Shown here: in pieces, positions 45,836-58,173 of the stretch
How positions within the stretch are numbered: the first letter of the stretch is position 1
Layout: the number at the start of each line of letters is the position of its first letter
Assembly: GCF_963924675.1 (NCBI RefSeq)
Contig: NC_089220.1
Location: forward strand, 56,616,639 to 56,680,638
DNA length: 64,000 bases
From: Phocoena phocoena
Lineage: Eukaryota > Chordata > Mammalia > Artiodactyla > Phocoenidae
Direction of reading: 5' to 3'
Position numbers and translations under genes: made by a program
The notes under the pieces: generated by a model
Seen by the model: the letters and a program-made list of their open reading frames with translations, nothing else
Told to the model about the DNA's origin: nothing
Databases searched by the model: none

Positions 45836-46399
45836 ACAACTCTCAACTTTTAGGTTGTGAATATTTTTTTAAGTCGACAGTTAGAAGGGGAAGTCAGAGA
45901 GATTCCAATCTTGAGAGGAGCTGAACCCTCCATTGCTGAAGGGGGTGATATGGAAAACATGAAAAGGAATGCGGGCAGTAGGTAGGAACAAAGCGTGACA
46001 GACAGCAAAGAAATGGGACTTCAGTCCTATAACCATGAAAAACTGGATTCTGCCAACCAGAATGAACTTAGAAGATCCTTTCCAGATCTTCTTATCTTTC
46101 TTTGATAAGAGCCCAGAAGGCTAACACCTTGGAATGGACTTTGTAAAAACTCAGAGCAGAGAAACCAATCAAGCCGACCATAATTTCTGACCTATAGAAC
46201 GGTGAAATAATAAATTTGTGTTGTTTATGTTGCTAAATTTGTGATAAGGTATTACAGCAGAAATAGAAAATTAGTACACGTTCATAATCTTGACTCACTC
46301 TCTCAAACTTTATCACTTATCACTGCCTTTTCCTCACTTTACCTTGAAGTATTCTGAAATATTTTCCCATATTACCAGGCTCTTTACTGTCTCAATGTA

Positions 46400-46735
46400 C
46401 ATACATCCATGATGGCTCTTTTTCTAGCCTTTCTTATTTTACCTGGCTAATTTCTACTAATTCTTCACAGCTCACCATAGCTAACATCTGTTCTAGAAAC
46501 CTAGCTGAATTACTAAGTCTCTGTTGAGTCCTCCACTTCTTTCCTCCCATACACTGATTTATTTCCGTCAGAACACATAAGGCATCCTCTGGTAATTATC
46601 AACTTGTCTGTCTCCCCATCTTTGAATATAAGCTCTTTGAAGACAAAGACTATAAATCAAATCTGTGAATTTCTTAGGCCCAGCACAAAACACAGACAGC
46701 ATTTATGCACATCAAATATTTATTGAATGCATGCC
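46400..46735 (+). mobile_element. L2 3' region
   Basis: CTTCTTTCCTCCCATACACT, CTCTGGTAATTATCAACTTG, TCTGTCTCCCCATCTTTGAA, TATAAGCTCTTTGAAGAC, TAGGCCCAGCACAAAACACA and CAAATATTTATTGAATGCAT follow the LINE-2 3' UTR in order. Confidence 0.8.
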
Positions 46736-47206
46736 AGAATGATGGGTGTGTAGTTTGCAATGAATTCTTGGGAATAATTTATTGACTAACAAGTATATCA
46801 ATGAAATGTCACTATCCTTTCTGTAAAAGTATTTTGTCAGTAAAGATTAATCTAAAGGGGTTTTTACTATATTCTAGCAAATTATCCTTTTTTTCAGATA
46901 GCTCATTTTAAGCTAAGTGTCTGTAGTTGACAATGATGATAATTTTTCCTATTTAATTAAAAAACATTATTTCCTTGAAACTGTGAACTTTTTAAAAGAT
47001 AAATCTTGTCACTCCCATATTTGCATGTGCTTGTTCCTACTAGATGGATATTTATGTCTAATTTTTTTCATAGATGGATGATTAATTGTTCTCCCTCTTT
47101 AGGGAGCAATATTGAAAGATTATTCCCTGCCTTAATTTTTCTCTACATCCACAACATGCTCCACCCCAAATTGGAGAAATATTGATAACTGTAGTAAGCC
47201 TGAATT
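46736..47206. other. unassigned AT-rich sequence
   Basis: No gene or repeat was recognised. Confidence 0.4.
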
Positions 47207-47219
47207 CCATTGACCTCTT

Positions 47220-47478
47220 TTTTTAAAAAAAATATTTATTTATTTATTTGGTTGTGCTGGGTGTTAGTTGCAGCAGGTGGGCTCCTTAGTTGCAACTCAT
47301 CAGCTCCTTAGTTGCAGCATGCGTGCTCTTTAGTTGTAGTTTGCCGGTTCCTCAGTTGTGGCATGCAAACTCTTAGTTACAGCATGCATGTGGGATCTAG
47401 TTCCCTGACCAGAGGTCGAACCTGGGCCCCCTGCACTGGGAGCATGGAGTCGTATCCACTGTGCCACCAGGGAAGTCC
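47220..47478 (-). mobile_element. older, diverged CHR-type SINE
   Basis: (TATT)n tail, GGTTGTGCTGGGTGTTAGTT, a series of CTCCTTAGTTGCAGCATGC-type units, reversed B box AGGTCGAACCTGG and reversed head CCACCAGGGAAGTCCC. The body differs from the other long copies (CTTAGTTGCA units rather than AGTAGTTGTGGC). The perfect 13-bp target-site duplication CCATTGACCTCTT lies at 47207-47219 and 47479-47491. Confidence 0.92.
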
Positions 47479-47491
47479 CCATTGACCTCTT

Positions 47492-48385
47492 AGGTTCAGA
47501 TTTTTCCTCCACTTCATTCACTAGGACCTGCCTTCTTAAAACAATATTTGTTGTTATTTACTATCACTGTCAATGATATTGGCTTCTCCAGACTACTAGG
47601 AAAGCTTGCATTTTCCCAACTTCTCTATTTGTGACAGTTGTAGCACTAGAAGTTCATTTACCAAAGGGTAAGGAGTAGTAGAAAGCCCATGTTGGCCTTA
47701 AGGCAAAGCAGAACAGTCACATATTTTTGTGCTATTTTGCCCCGCACATAGGTATCTGTCATAGGCGCCACTAAAGGCTGAAATATAGCCCAAGCTTGAC
47801 TTTCCAAAACCTATGGCCTGCAGGGCAAAGGCCAGAGGGATGCCTTATGTTCATTCACAGGAAGGTACATCATGTACATTCCTGTATCAAATCTACCATT
47901 CTGGATTCCTTTGTCTATTTGCATTTGGTTCAAAACCAATGGGTAAAAGATGTCATTAATTAGTTAATTTTAAATCACACACCAGGCAGTAACGCTAAGG
48001 GAAACTTAATTTTTAGTACCATATCATTATCTGAGATAATTTTTTTAATCTAAAATAATTGTGTCACAGTCTGTAAATATCTTTTCTCATGTTTAATCTT
48101 AGACATGCAAATTTGGCTATACTACTTAGCGATAAAAAAGTTTATAGGATCTCTATGCTAGTCGTATGCATATGATAAACATATCTGTGTTTATGTATAC
48201 ATTCACATGTGTTCTATTTTTAATGTTATACAGTCCTAGAAGGAAGACTGGTCTATTGTTTTATAAATAACTTTTGCCTCTTCTTAGAAAAGTAATAGTA
48301 TCAGCTTAATGATGCATTTGCTCTATTTGAAACATATTTATGTTTTTGCATAAGAAAGGGCAAAATCTTGCAAATTAATCTGATT
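47492..48385. other. unassigned sequence
   Basis: No gene or repeat was recognised. Confidence 0.4.
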
Positions 48386-48398
48386 AAAAATGATGATA

Positions 48399-48615
48399 GG
48401 GCTTACCTGGTGGCGCAGTGGTTGAGAGTCCGCCTGCCGATGCAGGGGACACAGGTTCGTGACCCGGTTCGGGAAGATCCCACATGCCGGCGAGCGGCTG
48501 GGCCCGTGAGCCATGGACACTGAGCCTGCGCGCCCGGAGCCTATGCTCCGCAACGGGAGAGGCCACAGCAGTGAGAGGCCTGTGTACCGCAAAAAAATAA
48601 AAGTAAAAATAAATA
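48399..48615 (+). mobile_element. CHR-family SINE, short young type
   Basis: Head reads GGGCTTACCTGGTGGCGCAG (one substitution), then the usual body to GTGTACCGC and an A-rich tail with interruptions. The perfect 13-bp target-site duplication AAAAATGATGATA lies at 48386-48398 and 48616-48628. Confidence 0.96.
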
Positions 48616-48628
48616 AAAAATGATGATA

Positions 48629-49159
48629 ACCTAAAACTTATTGTAAATTTTTATTATAATGAAATTCTCATGTTTTTGGTGGTATTTTTACTCATCAAGC
48701 GTTTAAAGTACTCAGTTCCCTCTGCAGAATGTTGTTTGGATAAGGGAAAACAGTAAAGTGAGGTTGAATGCCAGCTGTTTAATTAACACCACTCATCTAG
48801 CCTACTTCAAATAGCATAATACTCTCATAGAGGAAGGAATTTTCTGTCAGTATTTCATTTAAAATATACAGTAAATACTTCTAAATGATTTAATGACTCT
48901 GCATTGCAAATCAGTTAATACATAAAATGAACAGAGAATATGCTTATTTCCTAGTTGGTTTTACAAAAATAGTGATAGGTCAAGAAAACAAGCTTGGGAT
49001 GTTAAACACAATGTAAACAGGACCACATTCACATATTTGTCTATAAATCTGGTTATTTTGTTTTCTTTCTATATACAAGATCAGAATGTAATGTACTTGT
49101 CAATATAAAGCAAACCCATAAATATTTTCCAATTAAACTCTTCTTTACTGCCTTTGTCT
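48629..49159. other. unassigned sequence
   Basis: No gene or repeat was recognised. Confidence 0.4.
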
Positions 49160-49372
49160 GAGTTGTAGCTCCTCAACTTATTAGCCATGGCAGTTTGCAA
49201 AATTAATTCTCAGTTTCCTAATGTTTAAAATCTGCGTAATACTAGAGATTTATCTCCCTAGGGGTGTTGGGGGGATTAACTGAGATAAGCCATGTAAAAT
49301 GTTTTGCTTAGAGTTAGATACATTGAAAATGACCAGTAAGTGTTAACTATCATTATCATGATTATTTTTGAA
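49160..49372 (+). mobile_element. MIR SINE
   Basis: The order CTGAGTTGTAGCTCCTCAAC, TTATTAGCCATGG, AATTCTCAGTTTCCTAATGT, TTAAAATCTGCGTAATACTA, GATTAACTGAGATAAGCCAT, TAAAATGTTTTGCTTAGAG and CAGTAAGTGTTAACTATC is the MIR consensus from its central core to the 3' end. Confidence 0.85.
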
Positions 49373-52046
49373 AGCACTAGACATTTCTAATCACCTTATT
49401 TTATAAACTCCTATTTCTTGCTAAAAATTGAAATGTGTAAGACATACCAAAATGATGGTCCAAATTGCCTTCTATCCTTGTTAGTGATAGTGGATACATT
49501 TGTAAGAGAGTACACTTATGCAATTATTTTTAAAAATCAAATAAATTTTCCTTCTCTACTTGGACTACTCTTTAAGAGATGATTCAAAGCTTCTTGAATG
49601 TCTGTATTAACATTATATTTAATTAAGCCTTAAAAATAAGGCAGATTATATTACTTTTCTTCTAGGCTTGCTATACGTTATTTAAGATGTTGATATGTAG
49701 TATGGGAATATTTTTGTGGCAAATTTTTCATTTCCACAGATCATTTAGCCACATTAAGCTTTAGGACCAAAACCAAGAAAAGATATTAAGATTCTTAAAT
49801 ATTTTCAATATATTTAAATATCTATTTTGATTTAAATAGGTATAAACACAAACAATACCAAAGATTACAGGCAGATCATTAGACATATACTTCCCTGTTC
49901 ATCTAATGTCCAAGCAAAAACAGCTGCAAAGGGCAACAATGACGTACAATACAAAAGTTTAAACCAAAGAATGGCCTAGAGAAACCAAAATATCTGAATA
50001 AATAGTAAACCAGTTAAGTGCACTATTTTGCCCACAAAACCAATAAACTCCATATTTCATTCATTAAAAAAAAAATTAATATGCTTAGTGTTTTTTCTAC
50101 TATATGTTAGGAGATAAAGGAAGTTAAAAACGCTATTGGTTACTTAGAATGTGTCATGTATTATATTCAGCACTAGACGCTAAATCATTGATTTCTCACA
50201 TCAGTGTTAGATATTACACATGTATCTTATATAATACTCTCAACAAATGTGTGAGTTGCATTTTTAATTCTATAAAGAAAAATCAGAATCCTTCCCTTTA
50301 AAAACATACCCAAAGTGGCAAAAGTAGAAAGTATCTAGGAAAAAGCCTAGATAAAAACTCATGACTCTCGGATGCTAAAGCTTGGAGGCCTCCTTTTAAT
50401 AAAACTCTTCTCCAATTGAAGTTCAGTGCTCAGAAAGAGATTAATAACCTACTTTATTAGATATGACCAAATATTTAAATGCTCTATGACATATACTGAA
50501 TGTATCTCCTTTTATTTAGTGACTCTATTATTGTGCAGTCATACCATGAGGTTAGTCAAAAGGTGCCAGGGTCTTGGGGAAGTGATGAGGCTTAGTTATG
50601 ACTGAGACATATGTGTAAAGGGCAAAATGGGAAGAGGAAGATTAGAGGGTGAATTCAGGAATAATTATCAATAATCTCCCTCATTTCTCCTGATCATATC
50701 ATAATGAATAGGAATGTAATAGTTTGTACTCACTTAACCATCTAATCTTTATAATTTTCATGCAGAAAGTTGTGATTTTTTCATATGTACATAGTTCTAG
50801 ATACCATTCCCCATGCATAAAATATTGCTTGTCTTTCTAATTCCACTGCAGTATTATTTGTGCCCCTTGTGTCTTTATATATAAAAAGAGAGGATACATA
50901 TTTTTCAGGTTTATAATTTAATCATGTTGTAATTATGCTTTAATGGAATTATGTGTGCATCCTGATTATTTTATACATGCATCCAGCCACTACTGTGAGC
51001 AGATCAAGGGCAGAGAATGCCTATCATAGTGTTGGTCACATAGTAGGAATGGTAAAAATAGATCTGATGAAAGGAAGAAAAGGTTAAGGGAAAGAAAATG
51101 AAGAAAAATGAAATAAAATGTAAACATTTAAGGTTTGATGGTTAAAAGGAATTCTAAATAAAAAAATAGCAGTATATCCAAAAAAAAGAATTGCTTTCCT
51201 AGACTGTTAATAACTTTCAAAGATATTTATTTTTATGAACTATAGAACATTTAGAATATGTGTAATTATAACAAGTAATTGAGGTAGTGTGTGATAAATA
51301 ATTTCAGAAAGAATACAGAATACACACATTGTCATTTTTGGCATGTCTAACACTGGAAACTAAAGTATGAAAAGGAAAACCATAAATTAGAATTTTTGTG
51401 GAATTCCTTTTTTAAGCTACACTACAACATAGTTATGTTAAGGATTTTAATTATAAAGTAAGTTTATAAGACCATTATTTGAGAATTTATGATAATTAAC
51501 AAATGAAAGACACTTCTGCAAAATTGTCTTAAAACCTCACACCTGCCACCAAATGCACAGTTTTAATCCAAAGTTGAAAGTGTAATTAATGAAATGACAA
51601 TGAGGTTTGTAAACTTGATGACAATTTTAATTTCAAACAAAAACACTGAATGTAAGAAACTATCAATGCTTTCTAAAGAGCATTTAATGCTTTCCAAGTA
51701 TCTTAAAGGCAGCAATATATTTCCATTTTTCTCATGTGTCAGATATTAGAGAAAAAATAATTTAGTCTTCAGTGCTTCTTATCTTCCCACTAAGAAAAAT
51801 AAGGAAAAATAGTTCAAGTTACATTCATTGTAAGGTTTTCATATGATATTCTAGGAATTTAAACAATGTTATTCAAATATAAGTATGCAGAATCATATAT
51901 ATGGAATTATTATGTATTTATATCTAAGAAATTTTGATGGGGGACACATTTTGAAAATCATTATATTATAAATGAATATAGTTCAGGGCAAAATGTCATA
52001 ATTGTACACTATAAAATTAGGTTTTATCAATATTGGCATATTTCTC
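49373..52046. other. unassigned AT-rich sequence
   Basis: About 2.7 kb with no gene and no strong repeat. 50985-51050 has an L2-tail-like phrase (GGTCACATAGTAGGAATGG) that is too short to call. Confidence 0.35.
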
Positions 52047-52516
52047 AAGGACGTATACCTTGGAAATATTGCAGGTTCGTTTCCAGACCACCATGATAAG
52101 GCAAATATTGCAATAAAGAGAATCGTGAATTTTTTGGTTTCCTAGTGAATATAAAAGTTATGTTTACATTATACTCTAGTGTATTAAGTGTGCAGTAGCA
52201 TTATGTCTAAAAATGTGCATAACTTAATTTAAAAACTTCATTGCAAAAAAAAAAGCTAACCATCATCTGAGCCTTCAGTTGAGTAATGGTAGCAACATCA
52301 AAGATCACTGATCACAGATCACCATAACAAATATAATAATAATGAAAAAATTTGAAATATTGCGAGAATTTCCAGAATGTGACACTGAGTCAGGAAGTGA
52401 GCAAATGCTGTTAGAAAAATGACGCTGATAGACTTGCTTAACACAGGGTTGCCACACACCTTTAATTTGTAAAATAACACAATATTTATGAAGCACAATA
52501 AAATGAAATATGCCTG
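52047..52516 (-). mobile_element. Tigger1-derived non-autonomous DNA transposon
   Basis: From ACCTTGGAAATATTGCAGG to CAATAAAATGAAATATGCCT, with TA at 52517-52518. Contains AGTTATGTTTACATTATACT, CCATCATCTGAGCCTTCAG, CAAAGATCACTGATCACAGA and GATAGACTTGCTTAACACAG. The transposase-coding interior is missing at a junction between GAGCCTTCAG and GTAGCAACATC, the same place as in the plus-strand copy at 2688-3290. Confidence 0.9.
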
Positions 52517-52518
52517 TA

Positions 52519-53549
52519 ATTATTTTCTAGTTGAAGAGAGGGAACGGGTGATGGGAAGAGAGCCAGTATAAAAGATGAGTACAGTTTCAATCCTGAAGGT
52601 ATACTCTGTCATATCAGATTTAATAATCCTGCAATTTTAGGAGTTCTACTCCCCAGAAACAGGTTTCTACAAAAAGCAAGACACATATCTAATCAAAAAT
52701 ATCAATTGACCTTAGGGTTTATACCTTAGCTAATGTTTATCTATCTATAATTAGAATTACTCTTGTAATATCAATTCATACTACTTACAAAAGTATCTAG
52801 GATAGAAATATAGTTTTGCAGATAGCACTTTTCTGAATTGGAAATCTAGTATTTTTTATATTAATTGACATTTTCCAATTGCTCTAATTTGCTAAATTAA
52901 TGGAATTGTAATATAGTTTTATATAGCTTTCAATTTATTTGAAGTAAACTTTTAAGAATAACATATTCAGAAATTAGAAGCATAAAGTTCAGTTGAATTA
53001 TTCATTTCTGTAGTTTTAATGTTTTTCCCCTAAAGCCCAACTTTCTCTACACTACCAAACAACACGCAATTTGTTTGTAATTATTTAAAACGAGATGTCC
53101 TCTATCTTAGTATATTGCCTATATCCCAATGTTGTCACAGTAGTTTCAGTATAGAGCTTTGATTTCATGTCATCTCGACACTTGAGATAGCAAACAACTA
53201 TGCTCTACTAGAACAGAGGCATGAACATGAAAGTCTCATGCACAGCACACAATTAAAGTGAAAAATATATAGCAATAACTGTACTGCACAGAATAGAGAG
53301 TGGTATTGTGTTAGTCCACTATTTTATCATTTGAAGTGAGATTTTTACATTTGTTCCATTAAAATATTTGAAATTCAATCCTACCTTGTATTTCTATAGA
53401 CTGTAAGAACATGTAAGCAAATGTAGAAAATAATCCATAATAGTTCTTTTCAGATTTCTCAGAATTTCAGAATAAAAATAATATCCATATTTTCTCAATT
53501 TATTTCCTGTCATAGATTGTTTTAATTGAACCCTGGCTAATCATAAATT
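52519..53549. other. unassigned AT-rich sequence
   Basis: No gene or repeat was recognised. Confidence 0.4.
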
Positions 53550-53755
53550 CCTGCAAATATTTTCTATATGCCATGCACTTCTGTCCTAAGTGCTCTATAT
53601 AATCCTTGCAACAGCTTGACAAGGTAAGTTTTATTATTATCCTGAGTTTGAAGATAAGGGAATTCAGATACAGAGAGGTTAGATCACTTGTCAGCAACAT
53701 ACAGCCAATAAATGACAGAAACAAGTTTCACACTCAGGCAGTCTAGGCCATGTTG
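53550..53755 (-). mobile_element. MIR SINE
   Basis: TTTTCTATATGCCATGCACT, CTAAGTGCTCTATATAATCC, TTGCAACAGCTTGACAAGGT, TTATTATTATCCTGAGTTTG, ATACAGAGAGGTTAGATCAC and CACACTCAGGCAGTCTAGGC are the antisense MIR landmarks in order. Confidence 0.87.
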
Positions 53756-54124
53756 TTATACCACACACTGTTTCTTTAGTTCCCATTTTTCCACATACAA
53801 GTATAGAAAGGAGTAAATCCAGATTTTGCGGAGGCCTAAAAATGATACAGTTTTGGTGGGTCAACCTTAAGAAAAGGAATACAAAATTGTAAATATTATA
53901 TTAGTTATGAAAATAAATATATAGTTAAAATGACAAAAGAAATCGCAGCAAATAAAGTTGAAAATGCCAAAAACATCACAAAATTCAGAATAACAATCTG
54001 TTTACTAATTAACTGCCTAATAGCCACCTAAGATGTATAACTTCACTATTTTTGATCACCTCTTTATAGGATAAAGATTTCATAATATCTTTTCTATATA
54101 GATACTAGGAAGGTAATTCAGTAT
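53756..54124. other. unassigned AT-rich sequence
   Basis: No gene or repeat was recognised. Confidence 0.4.
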
Positions 54125-54140
54125 TACCACTAGCATTCTT

Positions 54141-54982
54141 TTTTTAACATCTTTATTGGAGTATAATTGCTTTACAATGGTGTGTTAGTTTCTGCTTTAT
54201 AACAAAATGAATCAGTTATACATATACATATATCCCCATATCTCTCCCTTCTTGCATCTCCCTCTCTCCCACCCTCCCTATCCCACCCCTCTAGGTGGTC
54301 ACAGAGCATCAAGCTGATCTCCCTGTGCTATGCAGCTGCTTCCCACTAGTTATCTATTTTACATTTGGTAGCGTATATATGTCCATGCCACTTTCTCACT
54401 TCATCCGAGCTTACCCTTTCCCCTCCCCATATCCTCAAGTCCCTTCTGTAGTAGGTCTGTGTCTTTATTCCCGTCTTGCCCCTAGGTTCTTCATGACGAT
54501 TTTTTTTTTTTTTTTAGATTCCATATATATGTGTTAGCATATGGTATTTGTTTTTCTCTTTCTGACTTACTTCACTCTGTATGACAGACTCTAGGTCCAT
54601 CCACCTCACTACAAATAACTCAATTTCATTTCTTTTTATGGCTGAGTAATATTCCATTGTATGTATGTGCCACATCTTCTTTATCTATTCATCTGTTGAT
54701 GGACACTTAGGTTGCTTCCATGTCCTGGCTATTGTAAATAGAGCTGCAATGAACATTTTGGTACATGACTCTTTTTGAATTATGGTTTTCTCAGGGTATA
54801 TACCCAGTAGTGGGATTGCTGGGTCTTATGGTAGTTCTATTTTTAGTTTTTTAAGGAACCTCCATACTGTTCTCCGTAGCGGCTGTATCAATTTACATTC
54901 TCACCAACAGTGCAAGAGGGTTCCCTTTTCTCCACACCCTCTCCAGCATTTATTGTTTTGATGATGGCCATTCTGACTGGGG
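54141..54982 (-). mobile_element. short 5'-truncated L1, young type
   Basis: TTTTTTAACATCTTTATTGG begins the inverted 3' UTR (with GGTGGTCACAGAGCATCAAG, the second of two L1 3' UTR types in this window) and the end of ORF2 follows, truncated at GGCCATTCTGACTGGGG. The perfect 16-bp target-site duplication TACCACTAGCATTCTT lies at 54125-54140 and 54983-54998. Length about 840 bp. Confidence 0.95.
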
Positions 54983-54998
54983 TACCACTAGCATTCTT

Positions 54999-55456
54999 GA
55001 TTCAAAAAAATATTGTAGATAGTTTGTATCCATAAACATCCTACTTCACAGATACACACACTTTGTAGTACTACTGCAGAATTTTACTTTACAAAGCAAA
55101 GAAATATGGTAAATTTAATGTTGTGATATTCTTTCCTCACTTTCTTCCATGCAGTTAAAAACAACCAACCAACCCCATTTTACTCTTTATTTTGACAAAT
55201 AGTCTAAGTGAGCAAATATTGGTGAGTCAGGCCTTGCCTTCTACTGATACTCAATTACAGGTATCAAAGTTTGATTATTTTAGTAATTCTTTGCTGCATT
55301 ATACCATGAAATATTATTCTTATTTATTATTGGAAAGAGAGTAATTAGTGCCTTTAAATTTAATCAAATTAGATTCCAGAAAACCCAGATTTGATTTAGA
55401 AAACTCCCGCTTAATATTCTGTTCCTATAGAACAAATTCTAGTACCAAAATCTTTA
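54999..55456. other. unassigned AT-rich sequence
   Basis: No gene or repeat was recognised. Confidence 0.4.
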
Positions 55457-55800
55457 TGAGAGGGTTCAATCAGAGAAACAGAACCAGTAGGATATATCTA
55501 TACCTATATCAATTTTATATCGATATCTAATCTGTATATGTATATATATGTGAATGCATATGTACACATCTGTCTCCTTCTCTCTATTATCTATCATATT
55601 ATCTACCTATATGGGACATTTATTAGAATGAATTGGTTTACACAGTTGTGAAGATTGGCTCAGCAAGTCTGATATCTGTACAGAAAGCTGTAAGTACTGG
55701 AAGATCAGGACAAGCTGGAACCCCACAGACATGGGATGAACTTATAATTTTCAGGCTGGAATTTCTTCTCACCTTAAGTGAATCTTAAACATTATGGAGT
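55457..55800 (-). mobile_element. LTR-like ancient repeat, copy 2
   Basis: GAGGGTTCAATCAGAGAAAC, GAACCAGTAGGATATATCTA, TTATTAGAATGAATTGG, CACAGTTGTGAAGATTGGC and CTGTACAGAAAGCTGTAAG follow the same order as the copy at 6960-7430 but are more diverged. It carries a TATC-rich simple-repeat section at about 55490-55610. Confidence 0.55.
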
Positions 55801-56289
55801 CAAGTATTGGTGATCTTCAAACTATATATTCTAATGAATACCTAGGATAAATTACTGAGAGTTAGAAGAATGCCACTTATTAGCACAATTTGCTTCATTG
55901 GATTATGTCAGATTATCTTTACTGAATTATGTGTCTTTTATAATTGAAGTGCTTCTGTCACAGTGCCTAATTCCTTATCATTTACTTGTTTTGTTTTGGC
56001 CCTCCATTCCCACTGAATGGCTATATGTAGAGAAAAACAAAACAAAGCAAAAACAAACAAAAATCTGTAGTGAAATTATGTGAAATCAACTAAAAAATTA
56101 CTACTACTGGCTTGAATGATCAAATAATATTTTCAGTGGTAGATATATTCATGATATACAATATATGGGAGAACCAAATGTGGATAAATGTTGATTTATA
56201 TATATATATTTATTCATATATCGCAATACAAAATTTTGTTTGACTCTTAATGTCCTCCTTCAGAATTCTACTTTAATATACTCCCAATG
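55801..56289. other. unassigned AT-rich sequence
   Basis: No gene or repeat was recognised. An AAAAC-rich patch lies at 56032-56062. Confidence 0.4.
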
Positions 56290-56305
56290 TAAAAGTATAA
56301 TTTTT

Positions 56306-56504
56306 TTGTTTTGCGGTGCACGGGTCTCTCACTGCCGTGGCCTCTCCCGTTGTGGAGTACAGGCTCCAGACGTGCAGGCTCAGCGACCATGGCTCACGGG
56401 CCCAGCCGCTCCACAGCACGTGGGATCTTCCCAGACCCGGGCACGAACCTGTGTCCCCTGCATCGGCAGGTGGACTCTCAACCACTGCGCCACCAGGGAA
56501 GCCC
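56306..56504 (-). mobile_element. CHR-family SINE, short young type
   Basis: Short tail (TTGTTTTGCGGTGCACGGG), reversed B box GGCACGAACC and reversed head CCACCAGGGAAGCCC. The perfect 16-bp target-site duplication TAAAAGTATAATTTTT lies at 56290-56305 and 56505-56520. Confidence 0.96.
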
Positions 56505-56520
56505 TAAAAGTATAATTTTT

Positions 56521-58007
56521 AACATGTTGAAATATAATTTCTTTACACTGAGCACAGGTTAAAAAAAAATTAACTCTGTGAGGAAATCAACATGATGGCA
56601 AAACTAGTCCAAAGGAAGATATGAGAAATTCACGTATTTTCAATAAAAAAAGAATGCTGGAATATGATTGTTAAATGAGAGAAAAAACTTAATTTTCTAA
56701 AGGATAATAAAGACATAATTGTTGGGTTATCAGTTCCACTTGACAAAAGTCACTGAAACCTCATTCAACAAAAATTATTTGTATCTTGTCAGTTTTCAAC
56801 AATTTAACATCTAACTTTAAAGAGTGGACCTGAATCAGTAGTAAATAATAAATTACACAATGTTATACTCCCTTGGAGAAAAAGATTACTCTTTGGCAAA
56901 CTTGTTACACAACACTCTAATAAAACCATAAAGACATGTATTTGCCTTATTTTTAAAATGTTTTTTCTTAATATTAGACCATTGACAACCAATGCCATTA
57001 TATATATTTTTTCTGCATGGAGAGGACATACCTCCAAGATAATATCTGTCTTAGCAGTGTCCATAACATTTTCTCTGCTCATCTTGTTATCAAATTTTAA
57101 CAATAGATGCTCTCAGTTACTGGAGATTTTATACTTGTGTAGCCAAAAGAAAAAAAAAAAGAACAGAATAAAAAAACTAGAACAAAATTATATGCTGATA
57201 CAGAGAGACTGAGTGTTATATGTACAGGTATACAATAAAATCTCATGAAAGAATTTATTGGCATAATGCAAGGAGATCCAGGTTCTGGGACACCCAGGAT
57301 TTCAGATAAAAGAGAAAAGGCTTTATTTATAATCCATTTTATTACATGACAGTCATAAGTTCTGTCCAGGTAATGTTTGGGATTGATTATATTAAAACAA
57401 ACAAAGAGAAATAAACTGCAGTGTCCTATTTCTTGATATTAAGCTTTTAATTGTAATTCCTGCTTATCTTTGGGGATGCAGGACTTTTAAAAATGTAAAA
57501 AATGTAAATTGTGTCTTGACCTTGGTACCTGGCATGTTCCATGTCAGAGAGAGCTAGGCTAAACTAAGTTTTAAAATATCAGTTTGAATTTTTCAAGTGT
57601 TATCTCAATATGGTCTCTTGGAAACAAATGACTCTCCAAAAATGTGTCGTTAATATCAGGCACTGTTGCACACACTATTGGAGAATCTATTTGGGGCAGT
57701 GTTGTTTATAGAGCTGTCTATGACAATTTGTATAAAAGTGTGGCTTACCTTTTTCTTTTTTTGTTGTTGTTTACTTTTTATATACTCTTACATGATAGTT
57801 GCCTCTTCTGCTTATACTTAAGGATACTTTTTTTAAAAGGAAATAGTGTAATCAGGAACAATAGTAAATTCTAAGCTATTACTCAAATGGAAAAAATGCT
57901 ACGGGTAAAATAAAGGTGCATTGATGATTATTGAATTCAGCAGGAAACATCATTCTATTACCAAAATTTCTTTGAGATTTGTGAAACTGGTTTATTTGAC
58001 CAAAGTA
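56521..58007. other. unassigned AT-rich sequence
   Basis: No gene or repeat was recognised. Open frames up to 99 codons are featureless. Confidence 0.35.
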
Positions 58008-58090
58008 TGTTGCCAAAATCTTGGCTCTTTGTGTATCGATGTCGAACAGAAATATGGAGACAAAGTTATGCAGGAGAGAGAAAGAGTGGC

Positions 58091-58096
58091 TTTATT
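58091..58096 (-). promoter_or_regulatory. polyadenylation signal of solo LTR
   Basis: TTTATT on the plus strand, AATAAA on the minus strand, placed about 80 bp after the TATA box, as in an LTR R region. Confidence 0.6.
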
Positions 58097-58173
58097 TCTT
58101 TGTGAGGCAAAGAGGGAACACAGTTTGCTAGTGCCTTAAGAACTGTGCCTCCTCCCTGGGGGATAGGGAGAGG

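Larger units (their letters stand above)
45054..45879 (+). mobile_element. endogenous retrovirus LTR with a SINE inside
   Basis: It runs from TGTCTGTCACATC to AAGTCGACA (TG...CA), about 506 bp after removing the SINE and its duplicated target. A TATA box (TATATAA, 45732-45738) is followed about 95 bp later by AATAAA (45830-45835), the expected U3-R layout in the plus orientation. No target-site duplication is evident at these boundaries, so the exact ends are uncertain. No internal viral sequence is attached. Confidence 0.65.
44860..46278 (+). mobile_element. MaLR-like (MLT1) LTR split by a retroviral LTR
   Basis: The 5' part (44860-45053) has AATCTAGGTACTGTTGTAAA, CAGCTGACCTTAAAATAGGG and CCTGGATTATAATGGCAGGC. 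The 3' part (about 45880-46278) has AAAAGGAATGCGGGCAGTAG, ACTTAGAAGATCCTTTCCAG, TTTGTGTTGTTTATGTTGC and GGTATTACAGCAGAAATAGA, the MLT1 3' end. The two may be one LTR or two related copies; the joining bases do not line up perfectly. Confidence 0.65.

Noticed and set aside
2811..56504. Many 60-150 codon open frames with peptides such as [34 protein letters not shown] and [16 protein letters not shown]
   Set aside because: They are translations of the short CHR SINE in its different frames. They recur at every copy and end in the poly-A or poly-T tail, so they are not genes.
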